The notes under the pieces are model-generated. The model made no database searches, had not been told where the DNA came from, and saw only the letters and a program-made list of their open reading frames with translations. From Doryteuthis pealeii (Eukaryota; Mollusca; Cephalopoda; Myopsida; Loliginidae), in contig CM042138.1 of assembly GCA_023376005.1 (NCBI GenBank), positions 95,873,880 through 95,937,879 of the forward strand: a DNA stretch of 64,000 bases, given 5' to 3'. A program made the position numbers and the translations under genes. Of the stretch, positions 35,301-44,682 are shown one piece after another. The first letter of the stretch is position 1. Each line of letters starts with the position of its first letter.

Positions 35301-35790
35301 AAACCTTGGTGCACTGATTACCAAGCTTGTCCTCATATAATTACTGCTAAGCAGCAAAGTTTATCCTTCATGGTTATCCTATTATTATGGCCTTGAGCCA
35401 AATCTAAGCTATTATAAAAACATTAAAACCATTTTCCTGATAAAAATACTTCAAATATTACCAAGAGACTCAGAAAAAAAAACTAGAAAAAAAGATTTTT
35501 CTTTTTGAAAAAAAAAAAAGAAAGTTTATAAATCTCTGTTTAAGGAATAAGAAATTAAGACAGTTTGGTCAAGTCAATTTTGAATTATCTTTCATTGAGA
35601 TGTCATAAAAATTTACTGCTTATAAACAATTCTTTTGATTATTTGACCAGTGGAAAATTATGCTCCGATTTTCAAATAACTTGGATATTTCAGGCAGCCT
35701 TTTACTGAGCCATAACACCTCACCTTGGTGCACTGCTTACCAAGCTTGTCCTTATATCAATTGCTGTTAAGCAGTAAAATTTATTGTATT
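35301..35790 (+). repeat. Family E repeat, right part plus second copy
   Basis: 35301-35470 continues the interrupted copy. 35560-35790 is a further copy with 'TTTGACCAGTGGAAAATTAT' and 'CCTTGGTGCACTGCTTACC'. Confidence 0.75.
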
Positions 35791-36169
35791 GTTGAGGTGG
35801 AATGATACACAGAAGAATTGAGTGCTTAATATATTTATTCAGCACTAGTATCCAGTGCTAACAGATACATACAAAAACACAGGACAATAAAGTACAAACA
35901 ATTAACAAGACAAAACTTAGAGGAGGGTCAAATGTGGTGTAGCCAAACTCAGTAAGATCAGCCCGAATATTATTCAGCTTATCAATCTACTTTAATTGTA
36001 GGCTATTTAAAGCTATGAGCCAGTCCATTTGGTAGAGTGCTGAAGGGGTGCTAGCTACTCTACAGCATTTATCCTTTCTGGTTATCCTATACTTGTGGTT
36101 ACTTAAATAATGTAAAAAAAAAAAAAATTTAAAAAGGGATTCATTGTGTTCCTGTTTTGACTACAATAA

Positions 36170-36298
36170 ATTTTACTGCTTAACAGCAATTGATATAAGG
36201 ACAAGCTTGGTAACCAGTGCTCCAAGGTGAGGTGTTATGTTTCAGTAAAAGGCTGCCTGAAATATCCAAGTCATTTGAAAATCGGAGCATAATTTCCT
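36170..36298 (-). repeat. Family E repeat fragment
   Basis: Inverse complement of family E (GGTAACCAGTGCTCCAAGGTG read on +). Confidence 0.7.
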
Positions 36299-36594
36299 TC
36301 CACACAGACAAACACATTTCAATAGAAGAAGTAAACATCCCTTCTCTGAGATAGGCAACATATTCTTATAGTTTCATATGGTTATCTTTTTAAGCATCCA
36401 AGTCAACAACTGTCTAACACTTTTAATCAACTCCTTGTTCCGGCAAACATCTCACCTAAAATAGTTATTTTGATGTTACTCTGTCAACAAAAGGCTTCTT
36501 TGCCTTAGCCAGTTTGCTATCCAACTCCTTGTTCAAATTGTCATTGGAGGATGTGACTCAACCAAGGTAGGTATTTGCCCTAACCCATTCGCCA

Positions 36595-36722
36595 TGGGTA
36601 GGATGTGACACAAGGATGCAAGCATGGGGTATCCAACATGAATCAAACTTGCTATTCAGTAGTAATGGATTTGCAAGACTAGCTTGCTAACCATTAAACC
36701 ATGATGGGATGCCCAGACCAAA
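36595..36722 (-). repeat. tRNA-derived SINE, family D
   Basis: On the minus strand: 'TTTAATGGTTAGCAAGCT' (A box), 'CCATTACTACTGAATAGC', 'GTTTGATTC' (B box) and 'CTTGTGTCACATCCTACCC'. It sits inside a LINE relic of the same strand. Confidence 0.75.
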
Positions 36723-36907
36723 CCAAGGTAAGTGAAGTTCTGGATTATTAGATTGATGGAGATGTTAGGTGGGTGATGCTCCTGTTGAGGTGCAGATTGA
36801 GGAAATATGACAGTTTTTGTTACGATTCACATGGCCATTTTAGGGATGTAGTTGAAGGCAGTCTTACAGTAAAAATTCTTTGTGGCATAAAGTTTGATCC
36901 TTTCTTG

Positions 36908-37062
36908 AAGTAGAAAGATGTAGTATCAGTTTTAATCTTTGTCTGTTGATCTGTCCTCAAAGTAGAAAGATGTAGTATCAGTTTTAATCCTTATCTGTTA
37001 ATCTGTCCTCAAAGTAGAAAGTTGTATCAGATATAATCCTTGTCTGTGGATCTTTCCTTCAA
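36908..37062. repeat. Minisatellite, three 52-bp units
   Basis: Units start at 36908, 36960 and 37012 with AAGTAGAAAG and contain GTATCAG(T/A)T(T/A)TAATC and CTGT(T/G)(G/A)ATCT. The third is slightly shorter. Confidence 0.85.
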
Positions 37063-37374
37063 GTGGTCTTTCATGCAAGAAATTTTAGGACAATGCATCA
37101 ATGCCTTTAAATAGTAAATTAAATACATGTTTGGGCATTTTTGATTGGTCAATTTAGCTACTGCTGTTTTGGAACAATTTACAAATATGTTGTGGTCTTT
37201 TGCACACCCTATGCCCAGGAGAACTCCAACAGTTTTCTTCAGAGTGTCATTCAAGCCGGTGAGATCTATGAAAAAGACCTGTCTACAAGTGAGCAACTAA
37301 AGGTTTGTCATTCATGAACAAAAATTCTCTAACTGATCACTCAGTGCGAGCATATTCTTTATCATGATGTTAAA

Positions 37375-37640
37375 ACTGGCTACCCAGCACCTATATGATT
37401 GCTCAGACCCAATTGCCCTTATGGCAAGCCTCAACCCTTTTTATCATAAGGGTGCTAGAAGGCGGTGGCTGAGGGTCTTATTTTCCTGGGAATGACGTTA
37501 AACTCTATTTGATGGCAAGGTTCCAGTTCTGGAGGTCTGGGGAATATGGAGCACCCCTTCATTACCATTGCTTCCAGGTCCACTTTGACCCAGAGTGGTA
37601 GTACCTTTTGGGGTCTTCATTACTATTGCTTCCAGTTGCT
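37375..37640 (-). repeat. Dispersed repeat, family B
   Basis: Inverse complement of the 7.6-8.06 kb repeat, including 'GGTTCCAGTTCTGGAGGTCT' and 'TTCCTGGGAATGACGTTAAA' on the + strand. Confidence 0.75.
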
Positions 37641-37799
37641 GTTGACTCCATGTCCACACTACCTCAACTTAAATATAGATGGTCTACCAATGATATTGAG
37701 CACTGCTTACTTATGAATACAGCACCCATATTATGCACATATAATATATATATAATATATAATATATATATATATATATAATATAGTATATATATTATA

Positions 37800-38040
37800 T
37801 AGAGGAAGAATGAATAAAGAAAAAAATAATCTATTTCAGCGTTCCAAATGTGATTTTCAAAAAAATTCTATTCGAACATTTCCAAAGTTCTCCGTTGTTC
37901 CCCAACGAATTTTTTTCATGTGTGCGAAATATTTTCACACAGATGAACTGACCGAAACACATGTATAAGTGATATTGATTAAATTCATCTTTTATTATCC
38001 ATTCTATTCTTTCTTTTCTTTATTCATTCTTCCTCATATT
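37800..38040. mobile_element. MITE-like element between TA tracts
   Basis: GAGGAAGAATGAATAAAGAA at the left and its complement TTCTTTATTCATTCTTCCTC at the right (ending about 38035). It is flanked on both sides by (TA)-rich DNA. Confidence 0.6.
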
Positions 38041-38101
38041 ATCGGATTCATTTCCAATTTCCATTTTTACACACCACACACACACACACACAAACACACA
38101 C

Positions 38102-38144
<43 letters not shown>

Positions 38145-38161
38145 ATATTAGAGAATACAGA

Positions 38162-38437
38162 ATTAGTATAAATCCTTCCAGCCAACAAATTTTTGATAGT
38201 GTTAGCGATATTTATAATAAAGCACTATATAATAGCGGGTATACAAGAAATAGAATTAAATTTTAAAAAAGAGCAAAAGAATGAAAAACTAAATAGGAAA
38301 AAAAAACAGAAATAGAAGGATTTTGTGGTATAACCCACCATTAAACCTACAGCTGATAACGAAAATAGGAACGATATTTCTAAATTGAATAAATAAACAT
38401 TTTCCAGTTAACCACAGTCTACTAAAAAAATTTAATA
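38162..38437 (+). pseudogene. Penelope-like element, RT-side coding fragment
   Basis: It reads 'NPSSQQIFDSVSDIYNKAL' and 'LWYNPPLNLQLITKIGTIF', then 'INKHFPVNHSLLKKFN'. These are recognisable as the region linking reverse transcriptase and GIY-YIG nuclease in Penelope-like elements ('W.NPP.....TNIG..FL.LI.KHFP..H.L.KIFN'). It contains stops and frameshifts. It is cut at 38437 by a mariner insertion and resumes at 39674. Its 5' part is missing beyond a (TA)n tract. Confidence 0.7.
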
Positions 38438-39671
38438 ACACATCACTTAATAAGTCCCAGGCCTGACATATACATGGCACCACTAATAAAAATTTCATAT
38501 GATTTTTAAAAAGTACTAACCTTGAAATGGAATGTGTCAAAATTTGGGCCCAATCAGATTATTAGTTTACAAATTACAGTTATTGAAGTGAAGCTACTGT
38601 TGCAAATTTTCAAAACAATGAAAATATCTGAATTTTGTCTGTTGATAAAGCATTGCTTTCTGATGGAAAAATACTGTTCAAGCAAAGCAATGGCTTGATA
38701 AGTGTTATTTGGACTCTGCTCTGTTGAACATAATGGTTAAAAGGTGGTATGCTGACTTTAAATGCGGTATACAGACACAAATAGTACTGAATGCTCAGGT
38801 TTTCCAAATTTGGCAGTTGTCCCGGAAAACACTAAAAAACTTCACAAACTTATTTTGGCCGATCGTAAATTGAAGTTGCGTGAGATAGCAGAGGAGTTGA
38901 AGATATCAGAAGGCAGTTTATTTACCAATGATAAAGCTGTGGGTGCTGCGTTTTCTCACAGTCGATCAAGAACAACAATGTGTCGACGCTTCAGAGCATT
39001 GTTTGCAACTGTTTCAATATGACAGAAAGGGGTTTTAGCATAAATATGTGACAATGGATGAAACATGGATCCACCACTTGACTCCGAATCAAATTGGCAG
39101 TCATCTGAGTGGACAGAAGCAGGTGGAATCCGTCCAAAGCGACCAAAGATGCAAACATCAGCAGGCAAGGTTTTGGCCTCAGTATTTTGGGATGCCCAAG
39201 GTATTTTGTTCATTGATTACTTTTAGAGAGGAAGAACCATCAATAGTGAATATTATATAGCATTATTGGTGCGTTTGAAAGAAGAGATCGCCAAAAAACA
39301 GCCAAATGAAAAAAAAAAAGTGCTCTTTCACCAAGACAATGCACCGTGTCACAAGTCGATCGCAACGATGGCAAACCTACATGAATTGCACTTCATATTG
39401 CTTCTGCATCCACCTTATTCTCAAGATCTATTTGCAGACCTCAAAAGAATGCGCCAGGGAAAGAGATTTGGCTCCAATGAAGAAGTGATAACGGAAACTG
39501 AGGCATATTTTGAGGCCAAAGACAAATCGTTCTACAAGAAGGGCATCGAATTGTTAAAGAAGCGTTGGAATCAGTGTATCACCCTAGAAGGAGACTATGT
39601 TGCTGAATAAAGTTGAATTTTGCCTAAAAGTTGTTTTATTAGTTAGGTCTGGGACTAATTGAGTGATGTGT
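38438..39671 (+). mobile_element. mariner transposon (near full length, inactive)
   Basis: 1234 bp with ~30-bp inverted ends (ACACATCACTTAATAAGTCC left; the right end inverts to ACACATCACTCAATTAGTCC). TA duplications lie at 38436-38437 and 39672-39673. It carries a broken transposase on the + strand. Confidence 0.92.
38735..39610 (+). pseudogene. mariner transposase (broken)
   Basis: In order, across frameshifts: 'VKRWYADFKCG' and 'NSTECSGFPNLAVVPENTKK' then 'LREIAEELKISEGS' (N-terminal helix-turn-helix region), 'TMDETWIHH' (first catalytic Asp block), 'VLFHQDNAPCHKSIATMA' (second Asp), 'HPPYSQDLFADLKRM', and the C-terminus 'KRWNQCITLEGDYVAE' before TAA. Mariner transposases cut DNA with a D,D34D triad. 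Here the residues between 'YSQDL' and 'FADLKR' are deleted, so the third catalytic Asp (in the 'APSD' stretch of the family) is absent. Part of the region between helix-turn-helix and catalytic domain is also missing. Not functional. Confidence 0.9.
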
Positions 39672-39673
39672 TA

Positions 39674-40163
39674 AGAACAACTTAAAGACCAGTTTCTCCT
39701 GTATGGATAATATAGAAAGGCTGATTAAAAAATATAATAACAAAATAATTAACAACCACACAAATGATAGAAATAAGGAAAAAGACAGATAGGAAAACTG
39801 CAATTGCTGAAACCCAGATATGTGCTCAGTAAAAGGAAAGTGTTTGACCAAAGATGTAATTTACCTTGCATCGTTAACGTCTACACAGAACCAGACCTTA
39901 TTAAATTTTATGTGGGTTGTATAAAATCAGAATTTAAAACTAGGTTTTCAAACCATAAACACTCATTTTCAAATATTAGACTAAAAAGTGTAACAACCTT
40001 AGCTAGCTATGTTTGGAACTTAAAGAATCAAAATATAACACCTATTATTAAATGGGAAATATTAAAGAGATCCAATATCTGCCGAAGTTTGACTTATCCA
40101 TGTTTCTTGTGTTTACAAGACAAGTTAGCAAAAAAAAAAAGGATAGGAGTTAAAAACAGCTGA
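39674..40163 (+). pseudogene. Penelope-like element, GIY-YIG endonuclease part
   Basis: Directly after the mariner it reads 'KNNLKTSFSCMDNIERLIKK' (38437 joins here in frame), then a frameshifted Cys-containing linker. The open frame 39804-40163 follows: 'CNLPCIVNVYTE', 'KFYVGCIKSEFKTRFSNHKH', 'SYVWNLKNQNITPIIKWEIL' and 'PCFLCLQDKLAKKK'. The VY...FYVG pair, the FKxRxxNH catalytic Arg block, the W.LK block and the CxLCL..K block are those of the GIY-YIG nuclease at the C-terminus of Penelope-like retroelements. In those elements it nicks target DNA for reverse transcription. The nuclease frame itself is intact, but the element is split and has stops upstream. Confidence 0.82.
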
Positions 40164-40344
40164 CAGATAGAATTACAAATTACTTTTGCCTGATAAGCGT
40201 ATGGAAAACTAATCTTTAATTTCAAAGGCAAACAGTTTAGATTTAAATACTAATGTTTATACAAATTAAGATGACTGAGAAAATTAAAATAAATCTAGAC
40301 CAAACAATTATATATATAAAATTAGGTATCTATAATTCTTAGTT

Positions 40345-40380
40345 CTCCTGAGGAAGGTGTACCTTGAACACCGAAACCGT
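40345..40380 (+). other. Hammerhead-like hairpin downstream of the Penelope-like ORF
   Basis: CTGAGGA at 40348-40354, then an extra A, stem GGTGT/ACACC (40356-40360 with 4068-40072 of the 40300 block, i.e. 40368-40372), then GAAAC at 40373-40377. This resembles the hammerhead core CTGANGA-stem-GAAA known in Penelope-like elements, but the extra A makes it imperfect. Confidence 0.3.
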
Positions 40381-40448
40381 GGCAAGGAGAAAACCTTTTT
40401 TTCTACAACTATAAATGCTCTATGTTTTATGAAATATATTGAGCCTTT

Positions 40449-40499
40449 TGGATTAACTACTAATGCTACTACAATGAAAATGTGGTAGTAACTCTTTGA

Positions 40500-40556
<57 letters not shown>

Positions 40557-40606
40557 ATCAAAAGTTGCTACAACAGTTTCATTGTTGTAGCATTAGTAGT
40601 TAATCC
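40449..40606. repeat. Inverted repeat with (AT)n centre
   Basis: GGATTAACTACTAATGCTAC at 40449 and its complement ending at 40606, with about 50-bp arms around (AT)n at 40503-40554. Each arm also contains a small hairpin (GCTACAACAGTTTCATTGTTGTAGC type). A related unit is at about 42190-42240. Confidence 0.75.
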
Positions 40607-41134
40607 ATGTTTATATCTATCTGTTGGGTTGAATTATATTGCATTCATCACTATCTCTCTCTCTCTCTCTATCTATCTGAAGAGAAAATGGAAGTGAATC
40701 TGACAGTATGTAATATAGTGAAAAATTACTCGTTTTATGAACTTGTGTTTTTTCAATTTTTCACTATATTACTATCTATCTATCTATCTATCTATCATCA
40801 ATGTAGTTTTTCTTATTTATTCTAAAAAAATACTTCTTCAAGTGAGTGATCCAGTCAAAGTACATTGCTCTCTGTTTTGGTATTAGAATATAATAAATTC
40901 CAATGTCCAGGCATTGAAATATGATACATTTTGATATTTAAAGACATTGATATATTGAATTTTGATATTCAATCATGAAAATACATTTCATTTCAATACA
41001 TATTTGATGAAAATCCATGTGATAGAAAATTGCCAAAAGCTTGTATAAAAGTTAATTTTATTATAATAATCTTTTCCCAATTTGTAAGAAGAAAACTTGT
41101 AGAAAATTCCAATGCAAAAATGGAATGTAATACC

Positions 41135-41262
41135 TGGAGGAACAATAGTTTTATTCATACCTTTCCCAAGAATATTAGTGCTGCATGAAATGCAGTCTTG
41201 TTTATGATTTGAACTCAACTAGCTGAGTCCACTTTTTATGATGATAACCATTACACAATGAG
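41135..41262 (-). repeat. tRNA-derived SINE, family C
   Basis: On the + strand: 'TTATTCATACCTTTCCCAAG', 'TTTGAACTCAACTAGCTGAG' and 'ATGATAACCATTACACAATG', the inverse of the family C head. Confidence 0.7.
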
Positions 41263-41420
41263 CAATTTAAAAAGGAGCAATAAATTGCATTGTGCTTAAT
41301 TTTTGTATTGATTTTCAATATTTGCTCTTTTATTGATTTATAAAATATTTTATTTATATTAATTATTATGTAGAGCTTTGTCTCTTTTTTATCCATGTAT
41401 ATGTATGTGAGTATGTATGT

Positions 41421-41732
41421 ATGAATGTATACATATTGGAAGATTGGAAATGTCAAAAATGTGGTCTGATTTTGTTTTTTAAGGCTAGATATATCAATCA
41501 TAGAAAATCTCATCAGGGACAATTCATGTTCACTCCAGGAACAAACAATGTGTCTTGTGCAATCTGTAACAAAATCTGTAAGTTGGTTTCTGGTCTTAAG
41601 AGACATATGGTAGTGAATAAGCATCAAATTTTATCATATCTATCCGATCCAGTGGGAAGGACGTCCTTCCTATGTCATATTTGCATCAAAACCTTGTGGA
41701 TCTGCAGTGGGATTGATGAGGAAAGGTTCTAG
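41421..41732 (+). pseudogene. C2H2-like zinc-finger ORF, probably LINE-derived
   Basis: The 103-aa frame reads 'WKCQKCGLILFFKARYINHR', KSH; 'VSCAICNKICKLVSGLKRHM', NKH; and 'FLCHICIKTLWICSGI'. Two spaced CxxC...H...H fingers and a third without its His pair are visible. This arrangement resembles the zinc-finger tail found at the end of invertebrate LINE polyproteins. A host C2H2 gene fragment is the alternative. The third finger has lost its histidines, and a (GT)n microsatellite follows (41797-41862). Confidence 0.55.
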
Positions 41733-41828
41733 TGGTGGGGTTATAGGATTGTGGGGGACAGCAGTAATCTGTAAAGATTATGCTAATTGCTATGTATGTA
41801 TGTGCGTGTGTGTGTGTGTATATATATA

Positions 41829-41861
<33 letters not shown>

Positions 41862-41884
41862 GCTTAAATACATATATATCTTTA

Positions 41885-42262
41885 TATTTCTCTATTCACG
41901 GAGTGTCCTGGGTATGATGTTAAACTGCATTTAATGGTGAAGTTCCAATTCTGGATCTCTGGAGAGTATTCAGTATCCTTTCATCACCATTCTTCCCAGG
42001 TTCTCTCTGACCCGTGGTGGTACCTGTTCAGGCCCCATTTATGGGTTAAATAGAAAATAATATTTAAAAACTTGTTTAAAAAATTGAGTTAAAAAAATTG
42101 AATACACATCAGGAATGAATAAAACAAAATGTTTTGTGCATATATAATTTGTGCGATATAAGTCAACCCAACAGATAGATATAGACATGGATGCTACTAC
42201 AATGAAACTGTTGTAGCATCTTTTGATGAAAATATATACATGCCGTAAAAACCAACCAACCA
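41885..42262 (-). repeat. Dispersed repeat, family B
   Basis: Inverse of family B: 'GTCCTGGGTATGATGTTAAA', 'AGTTCCAATTCTGGA', 'CCCATTTATGGGTTAAATAG', ending 'ATGCCGTAAAAACCAACCAA'. Confidence 0.75.
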
Positions 42263-42626
42263 ACCAATCTATTCATGGAAAAAGTAACTGGTAAATAAAA
42301 GTAACATCCTTCCAAGGGAGATTACTCTTATTTTTTAGGTAAATACACTTGATCTCTTACGCAGGTATAACTTCAAGGGAGGTTACTCTGAAAACGTAAA
42401 AACTAATCAAGGGAAGTAACTGTATTTATTCTAATTCTCAAAGATCGCGTATGCCATTCTTGAACAAATATAAACATAAAAGTACATTTTATTGTAATTA
42501 GTAATTGTTTGTTTAAGAATGATTTCGAACTCAGTTCATATTTCCCGTATTTTAAGTAATTTTAACATTTTTATTTTACATTATTTTATCCCCATACATA
42601 TAATTTCTTATCTAAATATTAGGCAT

Positions 42627-43472
42627 TACCAAAGATGCCGTAAAATCCGTATTTTACAAAATAAATTTAACCCCTCGATTGAAAAAAAAATCAGGGAATT
42701 ATTCGATTTTAATAAAATTTTCAGTGTTGATTTATCAATGAATGAATTTCATAATGCATCAGTTATTTTATTTCAAAACTTTCTGATTTTTTTCAGGTCA
42801 CTTAACTTTACCCCCCCCCTTATTTTTGAGGCGCAAAATATCGGTTAGGTTATATAAATTTGAAACTAATTACGGTATAAAAAGACAAAAGACCGAAAGT
42901 GTGAATAGAAGAAAAATCATTTTAAGGGAGTTATTCTGGTAGAAAATAAATACCCCAAAATGGAAAATAAAATGTAAAATAAAAACTAAAAAAATCATTT
43001 TTTGGAGATCTTTTTTTTACTCTTTTCGATAATTATCTTTTTTTTTCAATTTGCTATTATCTTATAAAAGAAAAAATTATACATCGATATTTGTTCTGTA
43101 TAAAAGGGGGAGCTTAATTTTCAATAGAGCTTTTCTACAAAAATTATTAGATAACAATAATAAACTAAAGTAGTTATTAAATAAATATTTATTTTTAGAA
43201 TCTAAAAATATGCAATTTGAAACTTAAAATTAGGCGTTTCATATTTTAAATGAATTTTATCTATTAATTTACCATAGCAGAAATACCTAATTAAATCAGA
43301 AAGTTTTGGAATAAAATAACTGATGCATTACAAAATTCATTCATTGATAAAATCAACACTGAAAATTTCAAAATCGGATAATTCCCTGATTTATGGTAAT
43401 TCATTTTTCCAATCGGGGGGGGGGGGGCATTTTATTTTGTAAAATACGGATTTTACGTCATCTTAGGCAGTA
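42627..43472. mobile_element. Foldback (long inverted-repeat) element
   Basis: The left arm is about 42627-42795 and the right arm about 43285-43472 inverted. Shared blocks include 'GTAAAATCCGTATTTTAC', 'CAGTGTTGATTT(T)ATCAATG' and 'ATGCATCAGTTATTTTATT'. Arms are about 170 bp and the loop about 490 bp. The ORF 42519-42848 overlaps the arm and is not a gene. Confidence 0.75.
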
Positions 43473-43864
43473 TTTACGGCCATTTGTACGATATATTTGA
43501 GCAAAATTGACCGAAAAATAGTTTAAAATGTATTAAAAATAAATTACACGTGTAATATTTTTTTTAAAAAATTTTTAAAAAAAAATTTTTTTTTTTTACT
43601 GATGCTCATTATGTTACTACTTTTCGACTTAGACAAAAATTTGACCTTAAATACTCGATTTAATTAATTTTGATTTAAACCTTATTGTGTAACGTACACG
43701 ATATTATTATTAAATAAAAATCATCTTATGAGATTACCCGAAAAAGAAACCCTGACTTTTTGTACGGATAGTGAATCGGAAAAGAATAGATAAATAAAAA
43801 CCGGGCAGAAACAACATAAATATATCTATCAATCTATCTTTACATATATTAGGTATGGTGTGTA

Positions 43865-44680
43865 TTCGGAGTTATTTTTCTCCTAGACTGGTTGCCATAC
43901 CGTTTTGAGAGCCATATGTGACACTCAGTGTTTCCAGGGACACATTTGAGGGTCATATGTGGGAATCACAAACCGCATTTGAAATAAAGGATTAAAGCTT
44001 GTGAAAACGGGTGAATAGACATCTCTAATTTGTCTAGAATAGTGATATGGTTAAAGAGCCCAGTCTGCCTAACTATGAACTGATAATTGGAGAGAGAATA
44101 GTTTTATTCATACCTTTCCCAACAGAAAATATTTGTGTCCGAAAAGGTGAATATTTTGGGCAGGAATTGCCTGACAAAATCCATTCCTCTCCACGTCAGG
44201 TTTGAATTTAATTTTCTTTCTCCTAGACTGGTTACCATACCAAGGTTGACCTTTCACTGTTTTGAGAGCTACATGTGGTACTCAGTGTTTCCAATGACAC
44301 GTTTGAGTGTCATTAGTGGCTCTCAAGCCGCACTTTAAATAACGGATAAAATCTTATGAAACATGTGAGTAGACACCTTTAATTTCTCGGAAAAATGATA
44401 TATATGCATATATTTACCAACACTCTACACAAGCAGGATGTGACATAAGGTCAGTTTCTTAAGCGGTGTTGACACTTTTCTTCTCCTAGACTGGTTGCCA
44501 AACCAAAGTTAAAGAACCCAGTCTTTCCTACTATTTACCCATAGTTGGAGGGAGAATAGTTGGATTCATACCTTTCCCAAGGGTATTTGCGCTATTTGGA
44601 ACGCAAACAGTCTCATCAATGATTTGTCGTGTCCATTTTCTACGACGGTAACGATTATACCACGCGCCCCCATCAGAAAA
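43865..44680 (-). repeat. Three family C SINE copies in a row
   Basis: Three inverse copies (about 43865-44130, 44195-44340 and 44430-44680) each with 'CTCCTAGACTGGTT(G/A)CCA'. The last also has 'AGTCTTTCCTACTATTTACC', 'TACCTTTCCCAAGGGTATTT' and an A-box region 'ACGGTAACGATTATACCACG'. Confidence 0.78.
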
Positions 44681-44682
44681 AT

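Larger units (their letters stand above)
36390..37300 (-). pseudogene. LINE reverse-transcriptase relic, split by a SINE
   Basis: Minus strand, from high to low coordinates: 'QVFFIDLTGLNDTL' then 'VGVLLGIGCAK' (the 'FIDLTKAFDTV...W..L...GCP' palm block), 'APQQEHHPPNISIN' and 'IQNFTYLG'. After the family D SINE come 'NDNLNKELDSKLAKAKKPF' (the 'DKEIDxRLAKAxxAF' block). The order is that of a non-LTR reverse transcriptase C-terminal half. Frames are broken and large parts are missing. A 52-bp minisatellite (36908-37062) is embedded. Confidence 0.65.

Noticed and set aside
36908..37062. CRISPR-like array of three 52-bp repeats
   Set aside because: Contiguous tandem units without spacers in eukaryotic repeat DNA; a minisatellite.
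42519..42848. 109-aa ORF
   Set aside because: It lies on the left arm of a foldback element and has no recognisable domain.
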